Source: Paulownia fortunei
Lineage: Eukaryota > Streptophyta > Magnoliopsida > Lamiales > Paulowniaceae
Direction: 5' to 3'
DNA: 64,000 bases
NCBI GenBank assembly: GCA_019321725.1
Contig: CM033108.1
Span: forward strand, 11,240,060-11,304,059
Positions 1 through 11,868 of this stretch are shown piece by piece; position 1 is the stretch's first letter; every line of letters starts with the position of its first letter. The notes beneath the pieces were generated by a model, which saw only the letters and a list, made by a program, of their open reading frames with translations, did no database searches and was not told the DNA's origin. The translations under genes were made by a program, and so were the position numbers.

Positions 1-350
1 GATATTTCAATTATCCTCTTAGATCTATCTTTGTAGATCTTAATCCTAAAAATATAGAATGCATCTTATAAATCCTTCATGAATAATTAAGTATAAAACC
101 AAGTTTTTATTAATTGCAGCACCCCTACATCATTCTCAATGAGTAGGATATTGTCAACATAAAGGATAATAAATGTCAATGTGCTCCCGTTAATCTTTTT
201 GTACACACAAGGTTCATCTGGATTCTTAAAGAAATCAAATGATTGATTGCCTAGTTGAACTAGATGTTCCAGCTTTGAAAAGCTTGTTTGACTTCATAAA
301 TAGACCTTTGAAGCTTGCAAACTATTTACTCATTTCCTTTGGATATGAAG
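1..350 (-). pseudogene. Ty1/Copia reverse transcriptase fragment
   Basis: Read on the minus strand this matches part of a Copia reverse transcriptase: a stretch resembling the '[11 protein letters not shown]' region, then a KNPDEP-like segment, then the catalytic box as YVDN instead of YVDD, then a piece like the 'LGIKIYRDRSKR' block. The same order occurs in the better preserved Copia copy at 13171-14787. Frameshifts and stops break the frame, so it is a remnant. It is cut on the left by the window edge and on the right by an LTR that starts with TG at 351. Confidence 0.8.
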
Positions 351-1150
351 TGTAAAACCCCCATTACTACACAACTAGATATATATTATAATTTGACATG
401 ATAGAACCCGTGTGCATGCATGGAATATATATATTTTTTTAACACTTTAAGAAAAGATAAATCACTTCTTACATGCACAACCCTGTTTAAAATATTTTAT
501 AACACGTGTCATGTATATAGCAGGATCAGTATTTATATAAAAGCTCAACACCCACAACGACCCAATATTTACATACTTATTTACAGTAAAGTTTTAAAAA
601 CAAAATATAGTACCAGTCTAAAAATATAATACAACAGACTCAAAATATAACAAGCCAACAAAATAGCCCAACAGGTCGTGATCCATGTATACACTCCCTC
701 AGACACCTGCAGGAGCTCCAACAGCCACCCAGCCAATAAAAAATGCTTCAAGCATCGCTGTACTCACCTACAATGCATAAACTATATGAGCTAATGCTCA
801 GCAAGTAATGATTATGCATGTCAAAGAATAATTTACAATATCAAGTCATGCATCTCAACATGCTATGCCCACAATGCAATTTTATGCATCAAAATATTTC
901 TCTCAAAATCATTTCTTTCTTGGGCCCCTGACCAACACTACTATCCCATCCACTGGGAAAGAGCTCTGTACACCGCCATAATCCAATGGCCAATAATCAT
1001 ATAAGCATGCAAATCCATGCATACTCATACGCATGCAAATCCATGCACGCGAACCTGCAAATCCATGCATAACACCATGCAAATCCATGCATGCTTCGGT
1101 GCACTAGTAGTGGTCAGCAAAACATTTTCCTTTCTCTGAATCATGCCATG
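351..1150 (-). mobile_element. Family-A Gypsy LTR fragment (terminal ~800 bp)
   Basis: On the plus strand it starts TGTAAAACCCCCATTAC and matches the first ~800 bp of the solo LTRs at 40012 and 43444 (minus-oriented LTRs, shown here by their 3' end). It contains the repeated GCAAATCCATGCA block near 1008-1098. It stops at 1150, where an opposite-oriented LTR begins. The same junction, reverse-complemented, is present at 42891/42892. No ORF here looks real. Confidence 0.85.
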
Positions 1151-2959
1151 TGTGATACCCGAGCCTCTTACTACTCACATGGCCAAATATGATTCATGCA
1201 TTACATGTTAATTTTATATGCTATTTGCATTTCTATTGACATTGCATAATTTATTTCATTTTATACGACATTCTTGAATATTAAACTTAATTCTGAAGCT
1301 CTTGCACGGTATTAGTTATTGAATTTTTTAATCTAAGCAGTTGATTTTATATTGAAATAAGAAGAAAATGAGGTGGATCAATATTAGATATAGATGGGAT
1401 ATATATGTTATAATTTTGGAAATGCTAAAAGTGTTACTAGTAACCTTATACGGTTTAATTTGATTTGATCAAGTTATTTCAAAAGTATATATTTGTAAAT
1501 TAACATACTTGGGATATTAGACATGATATAATGTGATTTAAGTGTCCTATTACAAGTCCCATATATGCATATGATTTTAGAAATGCAAACTTGATATTTC
1601 GTTAAGAATCGGATGTGAATCGGTTTGGAGATCAAATGAACGGACATAGGAAATAACTATGGGAATGAATGGTGAATAAGATAGGTTGCAACCAAATAAA
1701 AATAGGTGAGACACACAAGATTAGGGCTGCAAGATAAGGGAGAAAATCAGATTTGCCATTTACTTGCCACCTCATGCTTTCTTATTAAGCTTAAGCTAAC
1801 ATCTCAAGCTAACACCTCAAACCCTTCACCCTTAAGCAATGACCAGACCCTCATTTCAGCCATTTTCATCTTCCAAACACACACCTTAAGGTCTCCAAGT
1901 GATCCAAATTGATTCCAAGTTGAAATAAAAGCAAGAAAAGCAAAGAAAAAGTGATTACCATCAAGTTAGCCTCAAAATCTGCATAGGTAACACTTATCTA
2001 CGGTTTTGCCTTTGGTTTTCAGATTATTATGAATGGTTTTATTGTTTATTAAGCTTTAAATATCTATTATAAAAGTGTTAGGAAGTTTTTAGTTAGACTT
2101 TGGTGCACAAAGAAAGGGTTTTGATGACAAACACTTAATAGGAAATACTTGTGGCAGAAACTGTCATCTTACTGTTTTCTTGTGTTTTAGGCTTCAAAAG
2201 TGTATGGTATGTTGAATAAAACCTATAATTATTACCATTTACATGACCATATATGAGTTAAGAGTATTGGAATGAATTTTTATCAGTTGGAAATTGAAAT
2301 AGAGAATGATATTGGAGAAACACTCAAACTGCCAAAATAGCAAAATCTGTTTTGGTGTGCTGTGAAGGAAACTGAATTAAGGGAGCTAAATCCATTATTT
2401 TTGGTAATAATATGACCTGGTTGTCTCCTTATATATGTTATCTAAGTATGGTGAAAATTTTGGAGTGATTGAATATACTTAATGGTGCCAAAACCATTAA
2501 TGTCATGAAGTGTGCAAAACTGTCACGGTAGGAAACAATCTGTTTCAGTATGTCGTGAAGAGAGCTGAACTTGGAAAGCTATATCCGTGATTTTTAGCAA
2601 TTCTATGATACGGTTACATTTATATACATGTTATCTAAGTGTGGTAAAAATTTGGGAGTGATTGGATATGCTTAGGGATGTTAAAATTATCATGCAACTA
2701 AACTTGACAGCAAGAAAATATGAAAATGTGAATCTGCCACATTTGATCACTTAGCATGTTTCAACCTAGACATGTTGCTATTGAGTGTTAACAATTAGGT
2801 ACGTGCTATTAGAGTTATAATACTTCAATTACATGATGTTTTCATGTATTTAAGATGAGAAATTGAGGTATTTGAGGGGCTATATTGGGTTCTAGTTTGT
2901 GAAAGCTTGATTGTTAGCTTATAGCTTGGTGTTTAAGGTCTAGTATGAGATTTTGTGCA
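1151..2959 (+). mobile_element. Family-A Gypsy LTR fragment, inserted head-on
   Basis: Begins with the true LTR start TGTGATACCCGAGCC and follows the LTR for about 1.8 kb before breaking off at 2959. It should run about 1.07 kb further. At several diagnostic positions it agrees with the solo LTR at 40012-42891 and not with the one at 43444-46322. The 68-codon frame at 1706-1912 also occurs in the 40012 copy, but it lies wholly in LTR sequence and is not regarded as a gene. Confidence 0.85.
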
Positions 2960-5370
2960 GGATCAGTATATATAGCAGGATCAGTATTTATATAAAAGCA
3001 CAACACCCACAACGACCCAATATTTACATACTTATTTACAATAAAGTTTTAAAAGCGAAATATAGTGTCAGTCTAAAAATATAATTACAACAGACTCAAA
3101 ATGTAACAAGCCAACAAAATAGCCCAACAGGTCGTCATCCATGTACACACTCCCTCAAACACCTGCAGGAGCTCCAACAGCCGCCCAGCCAATAAAAGAT
3201 GCTTCAAGCATCGCTGTACTCACCTACAATACATAAACTATATGAGCTAATGCTCAGCAAGTAATGATTATGCATGTCAAAGAATAATTTACAATATCAA
3301 GTCATGCATCTCAACATGCTATGCCCACAATGCAATTTTATGCATCAAAATATTTCTCTCAAAATCATTTCTTTCTTGGCCCCCTGACCAATGCTACTAT
3401 CTCATGTACCGAAAAGAGCTCTGTACACCGTCATAATCCAATGACCAATTATCATATAAGCATGTAAATCCATGCATACTCATACGCATGCAAATCCATG
3501 CACGCAAACCTGCAAATCCATGCATAAAACCATGTAAATCCATGCATGCTTCGGTGCACTAGTAGTGGTCAGCAAAATATTTTCTTTTCTCATAATCATG
3601 CCGTGCAAAGCAAGATTTATCACAATGCTTGTATATGATGCATGCACATGCCAATGCCCATGTATGTATGCTCAATGGACATGAATGATAGTAATGTGTG
3701 TCCTCTGCTTTGCACATATGATCTATGGTACTACATATAAATCACACATTTACTATGTCTATACATTGTAGTTGCAAATGAATCTTTACTTACCTTTCAC
3801 TTCGTTGGTGGCTTAGTGTAGATTTGTTTATTGTTCCCCTCCAATCTTAGATGTAAAATAGCCTGTAATATTACCAACATCAAGCACCATTCCCAATTTG
3901 GCAAGTTGGAAGCATAAAATATCATACTAAGACCTTAAACACCAAGCTATCTAGGTTTCACAAATTAGAACCCAATCTAGTCCCTCAAATACCTTAATTT
4001 CTCATCTTAAATACATGTAAACATCATATAATTGAAGTATTATAACTCCAATATCATGTACCTAATTAAAACACTCAGTAGCAACATGTCTAGATTGAAA
4101 TATGCTAAGTTATCAAATGGGACAGATTCACATTTTCATATTTACTTGTTATCCAATTTAGTTGCATGATAATTTTGACATCTCTAAACATATCCAATCA
4201 CTCCCAAATTTTTACTACACTTAGATAACATGTATATAAATGTAACCATACCATATAATTGATAAAACGCATGGATATAGCTTCCCAAGTTCAGCTCTCT
4301 TCACAACATACTGAAATAGATTGTTTTCTTACCGTGATAGTTTTGCACACTTTATGACATTAATGGTTTTGGCACCCTTACGTATATTCAATGTCTCCCA
4401 AATTTTTACCACACTTATATAACATGTATATAGACCACCAGGTTATATTCTTGTCAAAACTAATGGATTTAGCTCACATAATTCAGTTTCCTTCACAGCA
4501 CACCCAAACAGATTTTGCTACTTTGGCAGTTAGAGTGTTTCTCCAATATCATTCTCTATTTCAATTTCTAACCGATCAAAATTCATTCCAATACTCTTAA
4601 CTCATATATAAACATGTATATGATGATAATTACAAGTTTTATTCAACATACCATACACTTTTGAAACCTAAAACACAAGAATACCACAAGGTCACAGTTT
4701 CTAGTACAAGTGTTTTCTATCAAATATTTCCAACCACAAACCCTTTCTTTATACATCAAAGTCTATCTAATAACATCCTAACACATGTATAATAATATTC
4801 AAAGCTTAATAATCCAATAAACCTCAAAATAAACCTATTTAGATATATTTTTACATGTATTTAGAAGCTGAAATAGTTTAGAATAAGGTTCAAGTCGTGG
4901 CTATTAGGTTAAGAGTGGAGAATAGGTTGAGGTGCTAGCTTGATAAGTCTAAGCATGAGGTGGCATAAGATTGAGGTGGCATGTAATGGTATAATCTGAT
5001 TTTCTCCCTTATCTTCCAGCCCTAATCTTGTGTGTCTCATATATTCTTATTTGGTTGCAACCTATCTTCATCACCATTCATTCCCGTAGCAAATTCCTAT
5101 GTTCGTTCATTAGGTTCTTTACCCAAAAAATCATCGGCTCTTGCCCGATTGATAAGTTTGTGCACCAAAAGTGTTACAAGCCTATGAACCTAGTTATATA
5201 ATATTTAAATTATAGTATTGTATATCTAGTTGTCCCAAGTGCATGATTTAAATATACCTATAATATTAAAATTCATGATCGAATCGACCTCCTTTCTATA
5301 AACTTTTCGATGACACCTTTCAAACTTCTAAGGTTACCACGTGTAACTTAGCACTATTCACTATATTGAT
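2960..5370 (-). mobile_element. Family-A Gypsy LTR, left part, host of the Athila insertion
   Basis: A minus-oriented family-A LTR that lacks about the first 170 bp of its plus-strand left end and otherwise runs continuously to 5370. The Athila element enters there. The remainder of the same LTR resumes at 20768. It belongs to a subtype close to the copy at 60811: both share the segment around 3680-3720 that differs from the 40012 and 43444 copies. Confidence 0.85.
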
Positions 5371-6631
5371 TGATAAGTGCATATTTTGACATATTTTTGT
5401 ATCAAATCCTTTATTCTTTTCTTGCTTTATTCTTGATTATATTATTGTTTTATTAATGTTTTGTGTTAGGGAATAAATGGAAGCATGTTTCCAGACTTGT
5501 GCAGTTTTTGTAATTTGAGCATAACTTCATGATCAAAAGCCCTATGGACCTGAAGCTTGTTTCATTTAAAATCCAAGAGATAGAGGTACAACTTTTATGT
5601 GGAAGATCAGCCCAATTCAGTCTTGATAATAGCATAAAATTCATCCAAATAGTTTTACAAAATGGATCACCAAAATTCGGATCAGAGTTCAGCCCAGTAT
5701 TGACTTATTTCACCAATTCAGTTATATATCTTGAGACCAAATTTATTTTGGGCTAAAATTTGGATATATTATACCCAATAGGTAAATAAACATATTTTCC
5801 GAAGACAAGATAGTGTGAAAATGTGTCAAAATGGTAAAACCATAGGCTGCAATTTGCCGCTGATGTTAAAGGGCGGCTCTTGGACATGACTCGGTAATTT
5901 GATCATATCTCCTTCATCCCACCGCCAAATTTGACAAAAGATATATGAAAATATATCAGCGTCGAAAGATCTACAATTGTTATTCCTCATATATCTTCAA
6001 ATTCGGGTTGTATCTAACCAAAAAATATAATTCAATTCAGTGGGTGATAAATTTATGTAACAACTTACCAACTCTTGGCAACTAGCATACCACTTGATTA
6101 ACCCCTCCATTATTTGTTTGACCTCTAGCTTACTCCAAGTACTATAAATAAGCCATATATTAAGCTTGTAAGAGGAGGGGGGGAAAGGGTTTCTTTAGGC
6201 AAGTTATCTAGTTTGTATGTTTTCTAGTATTGTAAGTTTTCTAGTAGTAATAGAAATGCATTCTCTAGTTTCTCTTATATTTTTAGTCTTTGCTACTTTT
6301 TTTATGTCTTTCTAAATTTCATTTTGCTGAGAAAAAATGGTTAATCTCTTGATGGAGGAAGAGAAATGGTTATAAGGGTAGAAATTGTTTAAGTATGTTG
6401 TATTATTATTTTTATTTTTGATATAAACCTCAGTACTTTTATTACTTTGGTTTTTCTTTAGTTACATCATACATTAATTGTTCATATATTTTGATTCACA
6501 TAAAATCCATCTTTTTAGAAATATAAACTTGAATTCTTCAAACAACTTCCCTGTAGATCGACCTCGGACTCACGAAAAATTTATTACTTACTACAACCTG
6601 CACTTGGGTTTGCAAGCTTAAAGTTGTAGCA
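5371..6631 (+). repeat. Athila 5' LTR (1261 bp)
   Basis: Matches the 3' LTR at 19152-20762 end to end, except that a 348-bp block present in the 3' copy (20207-20554) is missing. Both LTRs share the TG start and CA end. A TATA-like box lies at 6143-6150. The short frames at 5453-5756 are in LTR sequence and are not genes. Confidence 0.93.
6143..6150 (+). promoter_or_regulatory. TATA box of Athila 5' LTR
   Basis: TATAAATA lies about 770 bp into the LTR and is kept in the 3' LTR at 19924-19931. Its place is right for the Pol II start at the U3/R border. The match is by motif only. Confidence 0.5.
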
Positions 6632-6637
6632 AGTTTT

Positions 6638-6655
6638 TGGCACCGTTGCCGAGGA
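6638..6655 (+). promoter_or_regulatory. Primer binding site (tRNA-Asp type)
   Basis: The 18 bases TGGCACCGTTGCCGAGGA begin 7 bp after the 5' LTR end. They differ in two places from the complement of the plant tRNA-Asp 3' end, the primer typical of Athila elements. Confidence 0.8.
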
Positions 6656-6831
6656 AGGCAAGGTAAGTATTCAGGTTTGTTAATATTTTTTCTTTGTAAA
6701 TATAGTTTGTTTATTTTCTTTATTGATATATGGTTATATGGTATCGTAGTCATAATTCTCGATGTTTAGTAAGAAATAATTTCGAAACTTTGTTTAGAAA
6801 TTTGTTTGAATCATCTTGACACACTTCCACT

Positions 6832-7744
6832 ATGGCTGAAAATGAAAGTGTCCAGGATGAAAATGAGAATCAACAGGTGCGTACCATGCGTTATTACTTG
6901 CAACCTCCTCGAAATTCTTCTCCCTCTTGTTTCATTTTTCCTCTAAATACAAATAATTTTCGATTCAAGTCAGGTATGATCCCTTTACTTCCTAATTTCC
7001 ATTGTTTAGACTCTGAAAGCCCTTACTTGCATTTAAAAGAATTTGATGAAGTATGTGCCACTTTTGATTATCAAACTTGCACAAATGAGATTGTTAAGCT
7101 CAAATTATTTCCTTTCTCTTTAAAAGATAAAGCAAAAAATTGGCTTAATTCTTTAAAACCTAGGTCAATTGGTACTTGGCAAGAAATGCAAGCTGAATTC
7201 TTGAAAAAATTCTTTCCAACTCATAAAACTAATGTTTTGAAAAGACAAATTCAAATTTTTTCTCAAAATTCGAATGAAGTTTTCTTTCAATGTTAGGAAA
7301 GATTTAAAGATTTGTTGAATTCATGCCCACATCATGATTTTGAAAAATGGCGCTTAATTAGCTTCTTTTATGAAGGTTTAACTCCTGAAACAAAATAATT
7401 TGTTGAAATAATGTGTAATGGTGAGTTTCTTGATAAGGAGCCTGATGAAGCCCTAGAATATCTAGATCGTTTGGGAGAAAACTCTCAATCATGGCATAGT
7501 GTTAATTCTTCCGAAGGTTCTATTAGATCTAATCTTGCTAATAGTAATAAAGGAAAATATTACCTTAGCCAAGAAGATGATCTAAATGCTAGACTTGCTA
7601 GTTTAACAAGAAAAGTTGAAGCCATGGAACTTAAAAAAGTAAAGGAAATCAAATCTGTGCAAGAGGAAGAAGTTTGTAGCAATTGTGAAATTTTGGGGCA
7701 CTCCACCAATGAATGTCCAAACATTCCAGTACAAACAAATTTAT
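6832..7744 (+). pseudogene. Athila gag (capsid and zinc knuckle)
   Basis: Starts at an ATG 177 bp after the primer site. The N-terminal ~150 codons match the Retrotrans_gag domain (the segment around FDEVCATFDY, then KAKNWLNSL and LKKFFPTHKT). An in-frame TAG at 7294-7296 and TAA at 7396-7398 break it, and the same frame then continues to 7744. It ends in a CX2CX4HX4C zinc knuckle (C-SN-C-EILG-H-STNE-C), which packages element RNA in working copies. Two stops make it non-functional. Confidence 0.85.
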
Positions 7745-8003
7745 GAACACATTCAAAAAACCTTTCCATTCTCCATATTTTGAAACTTACAATCCACAAT
7801 GGAGAAATCATCCCAATTTCAGTTGGCGAGATGATAACCGTGCCCAACCACTGCATTCACAAAAACCACAAAACTTTCATTCTTATCCAGCTCCACATAC
7901 AAAATCCATTAAGGAGACTTTGCAAGCATTTATGCATGAACAAACAAACATCAATAATCATACTTCACAAGCTATCAATGAGATCAGACACTTTCAACAC
8001 TGA
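7713..8003 (+). pseudogene. Athila gag/pol linker region, frameshifted
   Basis: A 96-codon frame, shifted relative to the gag frame, continues the polyprotein past the zinc knuckle. It contains the Asn/Pro/Trp-rich stretch (SYPAPHTKS, then the helix with MHEQTNINNHTSQAI) that in Athila polyproteins precedes protease. It ends at 8003 and the reading moves to another frame at 8012, so at least two frameshifts fall here. Confidence 0.65.
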
Positions 8004-8011
8004 CAACTTCT

Positions 8012-9106
8012 TTGCGTACTCATGAAAAAGGTAAATTTCCTGCTCAACCTCAACCTAATCCTTCCACTCAGTGTCATGTTTCTTCTTCAGGTGAAAATGC
8101 AGTCAAGGATGCTAATTCAGTTACAACTCTTCAGAATGGAAAAGTTGTTGACAAGACTATTCATCCCAAGGAGAAAGTTTCTAATCCACCTCCAGAAATG
8201 AAAAATGGAAATAGTCTTGACGATAAAGGTAAGTTTGAAGAAGGTAAGCGTGAAAATGATGAAAAAGAAAAATATTTACCTCTAGCACCCTTTCCTCAAA
8301 GATTGCAAGCAACTCAGAAATTGAACTCAAATGCTGAAATTTTTGAAATTTTTAAACAAGTCAAGATTAATATTCTATTATTGGATGCAATCAAGTAAGT
8401 TCCACCTTATGCCAAATTTTTGAAAGATTTGTGTACAATCAAAAGAAAACATCATGTACAAAATAAGGCATTTTTAACTGAAAGTGTTAGTTCAATCATT
8501 CAACAATTCACTCCACCAAAGTACAAAGATCCAGGTTGTCCAACCATTTCATGTATCATAGGAAACACTGGAATAGAGCGTGCTTTGCTTGATCTTGGTG
8601 CTAGTGTAAATCTTCTACCTTTCTCAGTTTATGAACAGTTAGGTTTGTGAGAACTTAAAACAACTTCTGTTGTACTCCAACTAGCTGATCATTCGATTAA
8701 AGTTCCAAAGGGAATAGTAGAAGATGTGTTGGTACAAATTGATAAGTTTTACTTTTCAGTTGATTTTATTATTTTGGGCACAGAGCCCATTGCACAAACA
8801 CATACACAAATTCCTATCATTTTGGGTCGTCCTTTTCTTGCAACTTCAAATGCTTTGATCAATTATAGAAATGGTATTTTGAAGTTATCATTTGGAAATA
8901 TGACTTTGGAACTAAATGTGTTTAATGTTTGTATGCAACCTGCAGAAGATGTCGAAGTACATGAAGTGGATTCGATTGAGGAACTTGTTCATGAATACTT
9001 TACTACTACTAACTCTTCAGATTCTTTGGAGACTTATTTTGAAAGTGAAAGTATTTGTAAAAAGGAACACACTAATACTATCTCTGAATTTTTGCAGGTA
9101 CAATAA
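8012..9106 (+). pseudogene. Athila protease region
   Basis: One frame runs from 8012 to 9106, with in-frame stops at 8396-8398 and 8648-8650. The first part is a charged Lys/Glu-rich linker ending in a PLAPFPQRLQ segment that is typical just before Athila protease. The retropepsin active site is visible as DLGAS within LLDLGASVNLLP near 8590-8620. The ILGRPFLATSNALI motif near 8818-8860 is the conserved C-terminal part of the fold. It would cleave the polyprotein in a live element. Confidence 0.85.
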
Positions 9107-9228
9107 AAATATTTTTGGAAGCCAAGGTTCGAAGAACTTTCATCATCAACAGTAAAATCTATTCCATCAAGTATTAAAGCTCCCGTGGTTGATTTGAAAC
9201 CTTTGCCAGTTAATTTGAATACTCTTTA

Positions 9229-10863
9229 TTGGGTGAGAATGAGACTTTTCTAGTAATAATTTCTTCCAAACTCGATGCATCTCAAGAAGGTAAGTTGATC
9301 GAAACTCTGAAAATGCATAAGAATGCTTTAGGATGGACCATTGCTGATATTAAAGGTATTAATCCTTTCATTTGCACACATAACATCTATCTAGAGGAAA
9401 ATGCTAAACCATCTAGAGAAATGCAACGAAGGCTAAATCCTAATATGAAACAAGTAGTAAGAAATGAAGTCATTAAACTCTTAGATAATGGAATAATTTA
9501 TTCTATTTCTGATAGCAAATGGGTAAGTCCTACTCAAGTTGTACCTAAGAAATTTGGAGTTACTGTAGTCAAGAATGAGAATGAAGAATCAATTCCAACT
9601 AGGACTATTACTGGTTGTCGAATGTGCATTGACTATAGAAAACTCAACTTAGTTACTAGAAAAGATCATTTTATATTACCTTTCATAGATCAAATTTTAG
9701 AAAGAGTTGCGGGACACAAATTTTATTGCTTTTTAGATGGATATTCTGGGTATAATCAAATTGCAATTACACTTGAAGATCAAGAGAAAACAACTTTTAC
9801 ATGTCCTTTTGGTACTTTTGCATATCGAAGGATGCCTTTTGGATTATGTAATGTACCAGCTACATTCCAACGATGCATGCTTAGTATTTTTAGTGATATG
9901 GTTGAACGTTTTTTTGAAGTCTTCATGGATGATTTTTCTATTTTTGGTAATTCATTTGATGATTGCTTATCTAATTTAGAAAAGGTTTTGATCAGGTGTG
10001 AAGAAAAGAATCTTGTGCTCAATTAGGAGAAATGTAACTTCATGGTAACAACTGGTATTGTTCTTGGACACATTATATCATCAGAAGGTATTGAGGTTGA
10101 TAAATTTAAAATTGAGTTAATTGCCAATTTGCCAACACCAAAGACTGTGAAGGAGATTAGATCATTTTTAGGACATGCTGGTTTTTATAGAAGATTTATC
10201 AAAGATTTTAGTATAATATCTAAACCTTTGTGTAATCTTCTAACAAAAGACACTATTTTTGAATGGACAGAAAACTGTGAAAATACTTTTGTTAAGCTTA
10301 AAAGCATGCTTACGTCTGCTCCAATCATGCAGCCTCCAGATTAGACTTTACCTTTTGAAATAATGTGTGATGCTAGTGATTATGTTGTTGGAGCTGTCTT
10401 GGGACAAAGAAAAGATAAAAAACCATATGTTATTTACTATGCAAGTAAAACTTTAAATGGTGCTTAATTGAATTATACAACAACTGAAAAAGAATTACTT
10501 GCTGTAGTTTTTGCATTGGATAAATTTCGATCTTATCTTGTTGGCTCACCAATTGTTGTTTTCAGTGATCATGCAGTTTTGAAATATCTTTTGTCAAAAA
10601 AAGATGCTAAACCAAGACTGATTAGGTGGATTCTCTTACTCCAGGAATTTAATGTTATTATTCGAGATAAAAATGGAGTAGAGAATGTAGTGGCTGATCA
10701 TTTGTTGAGACTTGTTTGTGATGACTCGTTTCAAACCACACCTATTAATGATACTAACTATTTAATGTTTCTATTTTACCTTGGTTTGCTGACATTGTTA
10801 ATTTTCTTGTTACAGGAAAGATGCCATTGCATTGGAACTCTCAAGATAAAAAGAAGTTTTTGA
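9229..10863 (+). pseudogene. Athila reverse transcriptase and RNase H
   Basis: A single frame with in-frame stops at 10024-10026, 10342-10344 and 10465-10467. Reverse transcriptase motifs in order: CIDYRKLN, the FLDGYSGYNQI block, the PFGLCNVPATFQRCM block, and the catalytic FMDD box near 9925-9936. The FLGHAGFYRRFIKDF thumb follows. RNase H begins at CDASDYVVGAVL near 10360 and continues through YTTTEKELLAVVFALDKF and FSDHAVLKYL. The catalytic residues look kept, but three stops break the chain. Confidence 0.92.
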
Positions 10864-11868
10864 CTGAGGTTAAAAAATTTTTATTGGGATGATCCATACC
10901 TATTCAAATATTGTTCGAATCAAATCTTTTGAAGATGTGTGCCTGACAATGAGATAGGTAATATTGTCAAATTTTGTCATTCAGAAGCATGTGGTGGTCA
11001 TTTTTCCGTAAAGAAAACTACTGCAAAAATCTTGTAATGTGGATTTTATTGGCCAACTCTTTTCAAAGATACTTACACTTTCTGCAAAAGTTGTGAAAAT
11101 TGTCAAAAGTTAGGGTCCCTTTCAAAGAGAAATATGATGGGGTATTTATTTTATGGGGCCATTTCCATTATCATTTGTTTTTTTTTACATATTGGTTGCC
11201 ATAGATTATGTTTCAAAATGGATCGAGGCAATTCCTTGTCGAAACAATGATCACAAAATAGTGATAAATTTTTTGAAAGAAAACATTTTAAGTCGATTTG
11301 AAATTCCTAGATCTATTATCAGTGATGTGGGAAAATATTTTTGTAACAAAGTTTTTGGAACTTTAATGAAGAAATATAGAATCATACATAAAGTTGCAAC
11401 CCCTTATCACCCTCAGACAAATGGACAAGTTGAACTTGCAAATAGGGAGATAAAATAAATTTTGGAGAAAACAGTTAACCCAAATCATAAAGATTGGTCT
11501 CTTAGACTTACCGATACACTTTGGACATATAGAATTGCTTTCAAAACATCATTAGGCATGTCTCCCTATAGGATAGTTTATGGAAAACCTTGTTATTTAC
11601 CTGTTGAACTTGAACATAAAGCTTATTGGGTAATCAAAATGTTTAACTTCAACCTTGATGAAACTTCAAAATTGCGAAAATTGCAAATCAATGAACTTCA
11701 AGAACTGAGAAATGATGCATATGAGAATTCTAAAATTTATAAAGCAAGAATCAAAGATTTTCATGATAATAAAATTTCAAGAAAAATATTTGAGGTTGGT
11801 CAAAAGGTTTTGCTTTATAATTCTTGATTGCATTTATTTCCTGGAAAATTGAGATCAAGGTGGAGTGG
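10864..11868 (+). pseudogene. Athila integrase, N-terminal and core part
   Basis: After a frameshift, an HHCC zinc-binding module is visible (the HSEACGGHF segment, then CKSCENCQKLG) with an internal stop. The catalytic core at 11153-11458 shows VAIDYVSKWIEAIP, a SDVGKYFCN box where SDGG is usual, and HPQTNGQVELANREIK, so the D, D and E acidic residues are present. A TAA at 11456-11458 precedes the continuation 11462-11827. The frame ends at the LFPGKLRSRWSG segment near 11868, where Copia sequence takes over. The last part of the integrase resumes at 16551. Confidence 0.88.

Noticed and set aside
1008..1098. Regular short repeats resembling a CRISPR-like array
   Set aside because: Units and spacers are too short and irregular, the genome is a plant, and the block is an ordinary part of each family-A LTR.
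1706..1912. 68-codon frame that recurs at 42088-42336 with the same translation
   Set aside because: Conservation is explained by two copies of the same LTR insertion; the frame is not kept in the sister LTR at 43444-46322.
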